This document shows, piece by piece, positions 54,601-62,233 of a DNA stretch of 62,233 nt. The translations under genes were made by a program, and so were the position numbers. The notes under the pieces were generated by a model. The model had not been told where the DNA came from and ran no database searches. It was given only the letters and a program-made list of their open reading frames with translations. The stretch comes from a virus. Every line of letters starts with the position of its first letter. Within the stretch, counting starts at the first letter, position 1. Location of the stretch: positions 1-62,233 of the IMG/VR virus record IMGVR_UViG_3300025030_000016; one strand, given 5' to 3'.

Positions 54601-57600
54601 AAGCGAGTCTCAGGGTTCGCCTTCTCATAGTCAGAAATCAGTTTCGCTGTCACGGTGCGGATCTTGTTGAAGTCTTTGTAGATGACCGCTGTAGCCTGCG
54701 CCGGGAACCTGCCGCCGTTCTTCTCGAAGACACGGCTGATCAGGTCGGAGACGTAGGCCAGCACTTTCTGAAACAGCGTCGGGTTCTCCTTGCTCATCTC
54801 GACCCAAAAGTCCTTCTCAGCGAGCAGAGCACCTACAGTGTCGGCCACGACTTCTTTTCCCGCCCGAGGTTTCGGAAAAGCCTTCAGATACTTCTTAGCC
54901 CCTTCCGCAGTGATCTGAGACCGGACGAACGCCTCGAAGGGGGCGTACAGTTCAGGTGCGCTCAGCTCAATGGTGTGCAGCAGTTCGTGTCCGAACACAG
55001 CCAGATGCGGCTCACTGGCGTTGGCGTTGATGTAGATGGTCGAAGGGTCGGTGTTTCGTATGAATCCGTCAGGAACTTCCAGCCCGTTCAAACTCTCAAA
55101 CACCACAACCTTCTTCCTGAAGGCTGCGCCAATTCCGCTGAGATGTCTTCCCACTTCCGTCTCTCGGCTAATTCGGACACCTCCTGGTATGACAGGTTTT
55201 CCAAGTGCTTCGGCAACGGCAGCCCTAACTCGTTCGAGTTCTCCGCCTGCGCCACCATCATCTTCAGTGACAGAAGTCCCGGGTGCATTTTCTTCTCCTT
55301 TCCTCTGCATCACCTCTCCGGCGCGGGCCACCAGCGAGCGGAGTTCGGTGTCCGTGTACTTCAGGTCGAACCCGAGTTTCCTCAGCGCCGCCTTGAAAAT
55401 CTCCACGAAGCGGTCCCACAGGGGATGCTTGGCATCGGTCTTCGCCAGCTCGACGATGTACTCCTCGGTCGCCTCCAGCTTCCCTTCCTTGTCCTTGGTG
55501 TCGATCCCCTTGGACTTGGCGAACTCCCTGACCCCCGAACCCAGATCGCCCCACGCCTTGGCGAGCAGTTTCTCCAGACCGTCGCGGCCAAGAAGCGAGC
55601 GCAGGCCGGCGTGCTGCAGTTCGTGGCGCAGGAGGACATCCTCCGCCTCTTTCAGCGAGGTGATGTGCTCGGCGTTCAGGTAGATGGTGCCGTTGTGGAA
55701 GACGCCGTTGAAGGCCGGAGCGTCCGGGCGAAGTCCCGGGATCTCGGAACCGGTGGCGACCACCTTGACGGGGATCTTCAGCTTGGCGACGATGGGGGCG
55801 AGATGCGCGCGCAGCGCCTCCGCCTCGACGGGTGCCTGCAGGTCGGCATACGTCGCCCTCCCTGCGAGGATCTGGTTGTACTGGTCCAGCTGCACCTCAA
55901 GGCGCGAGGTCAGGTCGTCCGCCGTGATGCCTTGCTGCGAGGCCGCAGCGGCGATCCCTTTGGCATCAGCCAGTCGGCGCACCGTCTCCTGCTTGGCCTC
56001 CTGGATGTCCGCCTTCGAGGGGGTGCGGGAGAATGCTGTCGCGTCCTGCTTCAGCTTCTCAGAGATATAAAAGGCGAGAGCGTTCCGGCGTATCGCGTTC
56101 AAATGCTTTTCAAGCTGCGACTGTTTCGCGTCCTCTGAACGGTTCACCCACGCTGGGTTGTTCTTCCAAGTATGCTCGCGCAGTCGGGTGGTCTCTTTGT
56201 CGAGAGACTCCTGGACTCCGATGGATTCCCATGCGGCGTGGGAGACTTTGCTCAGTTCTGCGTCGGTAATCGACTCGGACATCTTTAGCTTGCTCTGAAC
56301 TCCTTGCGCGATGAGGCTTCGGATTGACCCCACCACCGACTTCGGAATCCCCGCATCTGCGAAGGATGCGACTCGGGCGAATCTCGCCCCTTCAGGACTC
56401 AAAAGCCCCGCCTGCCTCAAAGCGCCAACCATGCGCTGCGCCGCCTCAGGGCTCTCAGCCGTTCCGGCATCTACCTCGAACTCACCCTTGGCGTTCTTCT
56501 CCGCCTGCGCCACCTTGGCGCGTTTCCCCCGCGGGTCGGTCATGACCAGGATGACCTTGTCGTCCTTACGCATCAGGGTCTCCGTGGGGGAGAGCTCCAT
56601 CTGCTGGCCGCTTAGGAGGGTCTTAGGCTCCTGTGGAGCCAGGGCCGCTGCCTGCTCTACAGCGGCCTCCGCCTTCTTCTCAATCCTCCACTCCCGCCGC
56701 TTGGCCGAGCCGCCTGCGGTCCGGTCCAGACGCTCCCCCTTGACCAGCGTGAAGCCCAGATCGTCCAGATGCGCCGCGACCTCCGCATCAGGGAGGAGCC
56801 CCTCTTTCAGTACGGTCCTGCCTGCCTTGGCCCAGGTCTGCGCGCGCAGGAGCGAAGGGTCGGCCACAGGCTCTGCCGGGATGGCGCGACCCTTCGTGCT
56901 CCCTTCCTGCACTACGACAGGCTCCTCCGGAGTAAAGAGATCCTGCTGAACCGGCTTCAACGCCTCCACGACCTTTGCCTCTTCCTTGGCCTGCAGGATC
57001 TCCAGAGGGTTCTCCTCCACGGAGAGCGACTCGGCTACCGCCTCAAGGAGTGCGGCCCTCGTCTCCTCCGGCTTCGCCTCTCCTGCCAGCTCCTCGACGA
57101 CCTTCTGCGTCTCGGCATCAAGCGGATGGTCCCCCGCATCAAGCCGGTCCAGAGCCTCGGCCTGGAAAGCTACTGAGTCTTCCGGGTTCAGCCGGGCGGC
57201 CAGAGCCTCGACTGCCGGTTTCTGCTCCTCAGGGAAGAGGTCCTGCAACTCGTCCAGCTCCTCCTTGATCTTCGTGGCTTCGCCGCCCACCCCCGCCGCC
57301 TTGGCGGCCAGGTTGAAAGCAGCCGAAGTCCCGCCGCCCATGACCCCGCCGGCCAGAGCGCCTGAGGCCGCCGCTGCACCCACCCCTTGAGTCAAGGGTT
57401 TCCCTGTCGCAAGGTTCTGTGCCGCCTGCTCCTGCGCGGACTGCGGCATCTCTTCAAGGAGACCCTCGGAGGCTACACCGCCTGCCAGAGCCTTGACCGT
57501 TCCAGTCTTGGCCGCCTGCGCCCCTCCGGCCAGAGCCGTGTCCACGTCGGCGATACCGAAACGGCGGGCGAGTCTGCCTCCCGCCACACCGAGAGCTCCT

Positions 57601-58175
57601 GTGGCTGCCCCGCTCCCTGCCGCAATCGCCGCCTGCTTGCCGGTGATGAGGCCCGTGGGACTCTCCTGCCTGATCTGCTCCGCCGTGGAGCCTGCGCTCA
57701 TGACCCCCTCGCCCGCGGCCGCAGCAGCGACCACCGGCACTCCTGCTTTCATAAGCCCTCGGGCTACACCCGCGCCGCCCAGCATGGAGGGCGCCGACTC
57801 GATGACCGTGTGAGCGATCGTGGACGGGTTCCTGAAAGAAGCCTTCAGTCTCGGCACGAAGCCGTCGGCCTGAGAGACCTCGGCGTTCGCCGCCTGCTGC
57901 TCCAGAGAGTAGAGGGTGTCCAGGGTCGCCTTGGCTTCCTTGGGCCTGAAGCCTACGGCCTCCGCCGCTTTCCCCGCAAGCCCTCCGGTGGCAATGTCCG
58001 CCACACCTACCACCGCCTCGGGGAGGCCGATGGCTCCCTTGGTCGCGGAGATTAGAGGGTCTGCCACGAACCGGCGCAGGCGGGAAGGAGGTGCCGCAGG
58101 TCCGACTTCCGGACCCTCGTAGGGGGTGAGCTTGGGCGCGTCTACTTCTTCGCCGTCATAGGGGGTCAGGGCCAC
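51657..58175 (-). CDS. Giant polyvalent/ejection protein with two zincin-like motifs
   Basis: A 2,172-aa protein starting at GTG 58175 behind AAGGAG. The N-terminal 350 residues have several Gly/Ala-rich hydrophobic segments (VARGLMKAGVPVVAAAAAG; AAIAAGSGAATGALGVAGG) that could insert in membrane. Two HExxH motifs occur: HELQH at about 851-855 and HELLH at about 1063-1067. A long helical region (MYEKHGADAMSLAEQIAMINSD...) resembles polyvalent-protein-associated domains. Such proteins are packaged and injected with the DNA. It is the last gene of the late operon. Confidence 0.8.
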   Translation of the reverse strand: MALTPYDGEEVDAPKLTPYEGPEVGPAAPPSRLRRFVADPLISATKGAIGLPEAVVGVADIATGGLAGKAAEAVGFRPKEAKATLDTLYSLEQQAANAEVSQADGFVPRLKASFRNPSTIAHTVIESAPSMLGGAGVARGLMKAGVPVVAAAAAGEGVMSAGSTAEQIRQESPTGLITGKQAAIAAGSGAATGALGVAGGRLARRFGIADVDTALAGGAQAAKTGTVKALAGGVASEGLLEEMPQSAQEQAAQNLATGKPLTQGVGAAAASGALAGGVMGGGTSAAFNLAAKAAGVGGEATKIKEELDELQDLFPEEQKPAVEALAARLNPEDSVAFQAEALDRLDAGDHPLDAETQKVVEELAGEAKPEETRAALLEAVAESLSVEENPLEILQAKEEAKVVEALKPVQQDLFTPEEPVVVQEGSTKGRAIPAEPVADPSLLRAQTWAKAGRTVLKEGLLPDAEVAAHLDDLGFTLVKGERLDRTAGGSAKRREWRIEKKAEAAVEQAAALAPQEPKTLLSGQQMELSPTETLMRKDDKVILVMTDPRGKRAKVAQAEKNAKGEFEVDAGTAESPEAAQRMVGALRQAGLLSPEGARFARVASFADAGIPKSVVGSIRSLIAQGVQSKLKMSESITDAELSKVSHAAWESIGVQESLDKETTRLREHTWKNNPAWVNRSEDAKQSQLEKHLNAIRRNALAFYISEKLKQDATAFSRTPSKADIQEAKQETVRRLADAKGIAAAASQQGITADDLTSRLEVQLDQYNQILAGRATYADLQAPVEAEALRAHLAPIVAKLKIPVKVVATGSEIPGLRPDAPAFNGVFHNGTIYLNAEHITSLKEAEDVLLRHELQHAGLRSLLGRDGLEKLLAKAWGDLGSGVREFAKSKGIDTKDKEGKLEATEEYIVELAKTDAKHPLWDRFVEIFKAALRKLGFDLKYTDTELRSLVARAGEVMQRKGEENAPGTSVTEDDGGAGGELERVRAAVAEALGKPVIPGGVRISRETEVGRHLSGIGAAFRKKVVVFESLNGLEVPDGFIRNTDPSTIYINANASEPHLAVFGHELLHTIELSAPELYAPFEAFVRSQITAEGAKKYLKAFPKPRAGKEVVADTVGALLAEKDFWVEMSKENPTLFQKVLAYVSDLISRVFEKNGGRFPAQATAVIYKDFNKIRTVTAKLISDYEKANPETRFARTLSDPKALTAFTKKLDGQVAKRVLSDLSGNIWRAVMPVDRTIRMAQSMPLYAPIKAHLETYLRQKRAKAAAGDEPPTRAQTIRLEFEKAFKTDAEHKAFDDLTLKATLYEQHADGRNAGWTEASWKESGKLEQTGKTLGEARAEIAALWKKLNPEQRRVQQKIIDHMKVLSEQFRAAQLEPLRASFGDEAFDLAEQLSEQLWKLDADGIGKMYEKHGADAMSLAEQIAMINSDRGQLKGDYAPLMRFGDHVVRTLEADSEKRVKTEFFETKQQAMDAVARIRGEAGVFPVYDLQTEGDRNVTNIPLAFLEKMKMAAEARGLSGEALDALMDDFKAARLQTMPRYSVAGHSLKREGVEGYSTDALRSYATYVAKSARAIANLKYGTAIDQSFRDMNNSIKAYQDPSADWSPHAVERMSSLKDNLYRLEMQHNAEKVNEFTKAVGKATFLWYLSSPSVWAVQWSQPFMTTIPKMAARYGVTKAFGAYVKEAKRYLAGEFSDEKIEAFNVAHENAGERLYDLIQQERKALPAEKAGLRKAMQALYNGFDDKGKRLLILKTLGLQGMLDLSSSHALQDLITGASDGQKMLDDVVNKGAFFMQKSETGSRRAAAVSSFQLALSHGKDFMEANDYASNIIDDTLADFSSQNRPGLLRGNTGRILGQFQFFRLHMLGKMVQLAKDAYGEKGWGEARKELAYMTGMSMGLAGAAGTPVALLASNTVTSAIWAGLAAAFGDPDDPWEPKREFENMVREAVGDTAGNAFLKGLPAMLGADISKRVGLGGMANVISGEPPPGLSGTQKAQWYAGRVLGPAFGIASDSMRAIDALSDGDLGLAVTASSPKVVKDFAKAYNLTERGAVGAGGNTLIQPEDVSPVSIALQLLGINPTEVSLAQDERRAMSGLTVELRQRRSLLVRRMTEATMEGDFEAREEALEAINAWGEKQPEMKIAQSELLEAVKRGIRARSGILTEREKLIQEKVRGE

Positions 58176-58185
58176 AGGCCTCTCC

Positions 58186-59562
58186 TTACTGAACGAATTT
58201 TTTACCCTGCGCGTCGACCAGGATGGCCTTGCCTTCAGGGGTGAACTTGCCGGATGCTTTGAAGCCTGCAGGGATCGCCGCCGCGGCAGGGTCGAACAGC
58301 TGCCCCGCATCGTTGACCAGCCCCGCCTGCTGATCAGGGCCGAACCATTTGTTCTTCGCCTTCTGGACTTTCCGGTAACCGCCACGAACGGCGAGGGCGG
58401 CCTCGGAGGGGAGGAGCCCTGCGCTGGTGGCGAGGGACTCGGCGTAGGCTGCGTCGGCCTTGACCATGGGGGAGTTGTTCCTCGCCTCCAGAGCCTTCAG
58501 CTTCCCTTCCTCGATCATGCGCTGCTTCTCTAGCGTGAGGTCTGCGTCCGACTTGCTCCGGACTCCCTCGCCCAAAGCATTCTTGTAGGCGATGTCGGCG
58601 CGGGTCGCCTCGGGGTAGAACTGAGCCTCCAGATCGGTCTTGGTGGCGGCTGCCCTCAGGCTGTTCCGGTAGGACGCTGCGGTCTGGAGGTCGGAACCCT
58701 GGTCCAGCACCTTCCCCGGGAGGAGCGTATCCCTCTCCGCGATCTGCGAGACCGTACCCGCCTCGGTCGTGTCCGCGTTCTGCTGGCTCACCCTGTAGGT
58801 GCGCAGGTTGTTCGCCTCGGTCTCGGCCTGCTTCTGCTGCTCCAGAGCCAAAGCCCTGCGCTTGAAGAAGAACGGCTCTCCGTCGGGGGTGGACGCCTGT
58901 GCATCCTCCCACGCCTCCTGACTCCCCGTGTAGCCTACGTCTCCGGCCCGTTTCCGATAGGTGGGAGCGGAGTCGAACTGAGCCTCTCCTGTGGAGCCGA
59001 GCCCGTCGTAGGCCTTGCTCCCCGCGATGTACATCCTGACCCCGTCCTGCTCGATGTAGCCTCTGCCTGCGGACTCCGCCACAGGCTCCTCTGCGGAGTA
59101 GGAGACGGTCGGCGTGGGGATCGGCACGGGGCGCTGCGGGACCGCTGCAGCCTGAGGCCTGCGGTAAGAGGGGGCTGAGGTCGATGCCGCAGAAGCGGCG
59201 GGGGAGATCAAACGCTCCCCGGGAGTGTGCGCGGCGATCGTGGAAGGTCGCAACCCCAAGGCCGGAGCCGTAGCCGCCTGTGCAGGGGTGGTCCCCCGGG
59301 CCTCGTAGCGTCTGAGGTTCGCCGCAGGGAAAGCCGCCTGCCGCTCCTCGAAGGTCGTGGTCGGCGTGCCGGTGGCTGCGACGGCGTTGTAGGTTCGCAC
59401 CCCCGCGTTGACCAGACCGTTCACCCCTGCCTTGGCGAGTCCGCCCAAAGCTCCCCCAAGGGTTTTGACGTCACCCAGCTTGGCGGGGTCGGTCTCGTAG
59501 TCGTTCAGTTTTGCCGGCAAGCCGAAATAGGATCGAGCGTTGAACCTCGCGGTTTCCGCCAT
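58186..59562 (-). CDS. Internal virion protein (probable)
   Basis: A 458-aa Ala/Glu-rich helical protein (MAETARFNARSYFGLP) with a Pro-rich middle (RPQAAAVPQRPVPIPTP) and long coiled-coil (KRRALALEQQKQAETEANNL). It lies directly before the giant ejection protein. The pattern and place fit internal core proteins of podoviruses. Confidence 0.7.
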   Translation of the reverse strand: MAETARFNARSYFGLPAKLNDYETDPAKLGDVKTLGGALGGLAKAGVNGLVNAGVRTYNAVAATGTPTTTFEERQAAFPAANLRRYEARGTTPAQAATAPALGLRPSTIAAHTPGERLISPAASAASTSAPSYRRPQAAAVPQRPVPIPTPTVSYSAEEPVAESAGRGYIEQDGVRMYIAGSKAYDGLGSTGEAQFDSAPTYRKRAGDVGYTGSQEAWEDAQASTPDGEPFFFKRRALALEQQKQAETEANNLRTYRVSQQNADTTEAGTVSQIAERDTLLPGKVLDQGSDLQTAASYRNSLRAAATKTDLEAQFYPEATRADIAYKNALGEGVRSKSDADLTLEKQRMIEEGKLKALEARNNSPMVKADAAYAESLATSAGLLPSEAALAVRGGYRKVQKAKNKWFGPDQQAGLVNDAGQLFDPAAAAIPAGFKASGKFTPEGKAILVDAQGKKFVQ

Positions 59563-59586
59563 TATGCACCTCCGATATGCGGGGCG

Positions 59587-60696
59587 TTAAGCCCCGCCGG
59601 TATTTAACGTAATCGTGCTGGCTCCTGCCGCCAGTGCCAGTGCAGCCTGCGCCGCCGCCGTCGAGGCTGCGATCTGGTTCCTGACATTGGCATCGCGGTC
59701 TTCCAGGTTCAGCTTCGCGGTGTCCAGGAAACTCTTGACTCTCGCCTGGAAGTCCTGGATCTCCAGCTTCATCGACTCGGCCGTGATGTCCGCGTTCAGT
59801 TTCGCCACGTCGGCATCAAAGGCCGCCTCTTTCAGCTGGATCTCTTTCAGCGTCTTGTGCTTCTCCAGCTCGTTGTTGAACTGCGCCAGGAACTCCTTGA
59901 CCTTCAATTCCGCCTGGCTCACCGCCGCGACGACATCGGCCTGGTACTTCTCCACCTGGGCTGAGACCGTGGCGCTGTAGACCTTGACGGTGGTGTCCAG
60001 GTAGCGCACGTTGAACTCCACGTCGGCGCCATGGGCGGCGATCCCCTGCTGCAGCGAGAACTGGTAGTTGGTCTTGGCCCAGTCGAAGATTCCCGCGATC
60101 AGGGTGCGCGAGGCCTCGGAGAGGTCGAACTGGTATTTCTGCTGCGCGTCCAGCTTCAGCGCGGTGGTCATGGAGTTGGGGTGGCTGAACCCTGCGGCGC
60201 CTGTCGTGGCGTCCGCCATGGAGTAGAGGTCTCGCAGCGTCTGGGTCTTGCGCTCGTACTCCTTGGCATAGAGCGCCGACTGCAGCCTGGTCGTGTCCGA
60301 GGAGAGCTTGTCGATCGCACTGTCGATGTCGTCGGCGCCGGTGATGGAGTCGGTGAAGAGTGCGAGTTTCGACTTCAGGTTGGTCCAGAAGGTCTCGCTC
60401 CACATCGCCGTGACCCCTCCCGCAAGCGACGGGGCGGCGGGGAGCGCGGGGGCTGCCAGTGCCGTGAAGTCTGCGGCGACGAAAGCGGGGAGCGAGAGGG
60501 CCGTGAGCGCGGGCTTCGCCCCGGAGGCTGCGGCGAGCGGGTCCAGTGTCAGGTTCGACACGGCACTTAAAGCCGTGTAGGTCCAGGAGGTGGCCTGCGC
60601 CGTGAGCCTGGCGATGGCCGCATCGGCCTGGGTCTGCATGTGGTCGACGAAGGCTCTGGTTGCAGTGGCCTCCGCCGAAGCATCGAAAGTAGCCAT
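59587..60696 (-). CDS. Internal virion/tail protein with coiled-coil
   Basis: A 369-aa protein starting at ATG 60696 (MATFDASAEATATRAFVDHM) after GGAGG. The C-terminal half is one long alpha-helix pattern (QVEKYQADVVAAVSQAELKVKEF...). A DNA-ejection or tail-core role fits its place between the fibre gene and the internal protein gene. Confidence 0.7.
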   Translation of the reverse strand: MATFDASAEATATRAFVDHMQTQADAAIARLTAQATSWTYTALSAVSNLTLDPLAAASGAKPALTALSLPAFVAADFTALAAPALPAAPSLAGGVTAMWSETFWTNLKSKLALFTDSITGADDIDSAIDKLSSDTTRLQSALYAKEYERKTQTLRDLYSMADATTGAAGFSHPNSMTTALKLDAQQKYQFDLSEASRTLIAGIFDWAKTNYQFSLQQGIAAHGADVEFNVRYLDTTVKVYSATVSAQVEKYQADVVAAVSQAELKVKEFLAQFNNELEKHKTLKEIQLKEAAFDADVAKLNADITAESMKLEIQDFQARVKSFLDTAKLNLEDRDANVRNQIAASTAAAQAALALAAGASTITLNTGGA

Positions 60697-60726
60697 CGAC
60701 ACACCTCCGGAAATATTAGCGCGATA

Positions 60727-60942
60727 CTATCTTAACCGGCGCAGAACTGCAAGGTTTTCCTTGACTTTTTCGCCGAACTGGTTCAGCGCCTCTTGCCTCT
60801 TGCCGCAGCCGCAGTCCCGCCCCGTCAAAGAGGTGTAGGCGTGGGCGAGTTTATCCAGCCCTGAGGCGTGGATCGCGGCTGCGACCTGGTCGCCCAAGCC
60901 TGTGAGCGTCCCCGTTATGTGCCTGCCGTTTTCGTCCAGCAT
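60727..60942 (-). CDS. Small phage protein with CGCG motif
   Basis: A 71-aa protein. ATG 60942 overlaps the fibre stop (TGATG). Contains LDKLAHAYTSLTGRDCGCGKRQEALNQFG, a motif common to small phage proteins of unknown role (possible metal knuckle). Confidence 0.75.
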   Translation of the reverse strand: MLDENGRHITGTLTGLGDQVAAAIHASGLDKLAHAYTSLTGRDCGCGKRQEALNQFGEKVKENLAVLRRLR

Positions 60943-62233
60943 CAGTAGTACTCCTCGAAACTCCGAATGTCGAAGATGTAACCAAACATGGTTGGGAAGG
61001 AAACCCCCTGAACGAAGTTGTAACCTGTTGCGGCATTCAGGTGTGAGAAGAAGCAACCATACCCGCAATTTTCCGTACATACGCCGTTGACGTAAAGCGG
61101 AGTGAACCGGCTCTGAATGTCGTAGTTGCCTGTAATGCGATACCGCCCGTCGCTGGACACATAGGTCAGCACTGGAGCAGTTGTAGGCGAGACGTAATTG
61201 CCTGCGGCGTCAATGGTCAGCCAACTGCTCCATTGTGGATGTGTGCGGATAGACGTCCGTGAACAAAACGGAATAAGATGCCACGTCGGGGTAGGCGGAG
61301 TCGACCCGCAGTTAGGTATGTACAGGCTGGACATACTTATGTCGATCGAAGCCCCTGCGGAGTCCGTGATGCGTACGTAACCGCTCGTGGTGCAGCCTCC
61401 CGAACCCACGATCAATCTCAGGGTCTTTCCGGCCACCACCCAGGTCGACGTGATGCCGGCGTAGCTCCCGAGCAGCGTGAAAGAGTAAGTCCCGCTGGCT
61501 GAAGGTGTCCCGCCTGTCGCGGTTATGTCCAGTCCGTTCCGCGTGTAGCCCAGCGGCAGCTTCGGCGCCTGCACCTGAACGTTCCCCAAGGCGGGGGCGC
61601 TCGTGGCGGGAACCCCTCCTGCGGTCTCGGTCGCGGTGTAGGTGAACCATGCGGTGTGCGGGTAGCTGCCGGTCGGGTGCGCGGCGGTGAGATCTACGAA
61701 TTTCACATGGTCCTCGGGCGACACGGACACCAGGCCGACGGAGAACCAGCACTCGTGGATGGAGACAGGGTAGGCTGCATTCCAACCGTTGAAGCACCAG
61801 AGCGAAATGGTGTCGAACTCCTCCCACGAGTTGCAGGAGATGGATGGCATCCACGCCTCCACTTGGTTGGCGATCTTGGCGAAACTGATTGCCGAAGCCA
61901 CCGCGCCGCCTTTACGCACCTCCGCCCGTGCAGGGGTTCCTCCGGCGTAGACCGATGTACTGTACACCACGACACCCTGCACGCTGATAGGTCTGTACTG
62001 CAGCTTGAAGGCCGCATCTATGTTGCGCCTGGCGACAGCGAAGTAATTGAAACTGGGGTAGTTGCCGGGGTTGATCGTCGCTGCGGTCGACACGTTCCCA
62101 TCGTAGCAGCGGTCCACGTTCGAGGAGCTGAGCGACTGCACCAGTCTGTCCGGATTCAGATACTGGTAGGTCGTCGCGCCGCTCGGGTATTTCGTGACGC
62201 TGCAGTTGGCGCTAGACCCCGTCACGTTGAAGG
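60942..62233 (-). CDS. Tail fibre-like protein, C-terminal part of the gene crossing the contig ends
   Basis: This is the 3' part of the 848-aa gene that starts at 1382. Bases 62107-62233 duplicate 1-127, so on the circle the gene runs 1382 to 1, then 62106 to 60942. The C-terminal part has Ig/jelly-roll-like strands (GYTRNGLDITATGG, SGTYSFTLLGSYAGITSTW) and a Cys-containing end (CTENCGYGCFFSHL) before RSFEEYY. It is probably a receptor-binding fibre or spike tip. Confidence 0.75.
   Translation of the reverse strand, partial: FNVTGSSANCSVTKYPSGATTYQYLNPDRLVQSLSSSNVDRCYDGNVSTAATINPGNYPSFNYFAVARRNIDAAFKLQYRPISVQGVVVYSTSVYAGGTPARAEVRKGGAVASAISFAKIANQVEAWMPSISCNSWEEFDTISLWCFNGWNAAYPVSIHECWFSVGLVSVSPEDHVKFVDLTAAHPTGSYPHTAWFTYTATETAGGVPATSAPALGNVQVQAPKLPLGYTRNGLDITATGGTPSASGTYSFTLLGSYAGITSTWVVAGKTLRLIVGSGGCTTSGYVRITDSAGASIDISMSSLYIPNCGSTPPTPTWHLIPFCSRTSIRTHPQWSSWLTIDAAGNYVSPTTAPVLTYVSSDGRYRITGNYDIQSRFTPLYVNGVCTENCGYGCFFSHLNAATGYNFVQGVSFPTMFGYIFDIRSFEEYY
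62107..62233. repeat. Exact terminal direct repeat (copy 2)
   Basis: Identical to bases 1-127. See copy 1. Confidence 0.93.

Noticed and set aside
1-62233. Temperate lifestyle genes (integrase, CI-type repressor) or a phage RNA polymerase
   Set aside because: None is recognisable in the complete genome; the small HTH proteins alone are not enough to claim lysogeny.

Overview
This window looks like one complete circular genome of a tailed bacteriophage. The first 127 bases are repeated exactly as the last 127 bases, and one tail gene runs straight through the join, so the unit genome is 62,106 bp. The head genes are of podovirus type: a large non-lambda portal, a scaffold, an N4-gp56-like coat protein, a short adaptor and nozzle, and giant internal or ejection proteins. 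No tape-measure, tail-tube or sheath gene is visible. The host is probably a Gram-negative bacterium, because there are lipoprotein signals, Sec signals, sigma70-type promoters and DnaA boxes. I see no integrase, no clear repressor, no phage RNA polymerase and no reverse transcriptase. The phage is therefore probably virulent and uses host RNA polymerase.

Layout. About 25.7-28.7 kb (minus strand) is a cassette of small unknown genes ending at a strong terminator. About 28.73-29.42 kb is an AT-rich divergent control region. About 29.4-51.65 kb (plus strand) is the early/middle replication and metabolism region: family A DNA polymerase, ATP-dependent DNA ligase, Cas4/RecB-like nuclease, ThyX, VRR-NUC nuclease, SNF2-type helicase, Gp157-like protein, an SSB-like protein, a DHH phosphoesterase, a primase-helicase, a cytosine-5 DNA methyltransferase and a Nudix hydrolase. 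Starting at about 25.3 kb and reading leftward on the minus strand come an HNH endonuclease, small membrane and zinc-ribbon genes, a probable stand-alone structured RNA, and a metallophosphoesterase. Then follow the late genes: a small-terminase-like protein, receptor-binding tail proteins (an SGNH esterase tailspike, a collagen-like protein with a Sec signal, and a beta-propeller plus Ig protein), the lysis cassette, large terminase, portal, scaffold, coat, adaptor, nozzle and beta-helix tailspike. The late block continues through position 1 = 62,107 into a tail fibre, two internal proteins and a 2,172-residue polyvalent protein. That last gene ends facing the Nudix gene at about 51.65 kb.

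How it works together. Early and middle genes are read from several TTGACA-N17-TATAAA-like promoters that share an upstream AAGTTC extension. The replication set covers initiation (primase-helicase, possible DnaA boxes), synthesis (PolA, SSB-like), processing (Cas4-like, VRR-NUC, ligase) and nucleotide supply (ThyX, Nudix). Late genes are tightly packed with ATGA or TAATG stop/start overlaps. Five HNH endonuclease-type genes, one of them broken by a frameshift, point to a heavy load of homing elements.

The most unusual signals are: a methyltransferase locus where two overlapping frames both look coding; a roughly 175-nt structured RNA with its own promoter and terminator; promoters whose -10 box sits in the loop of a perfect inverted repeat; and tail proteins carrying Sec signal peptides.
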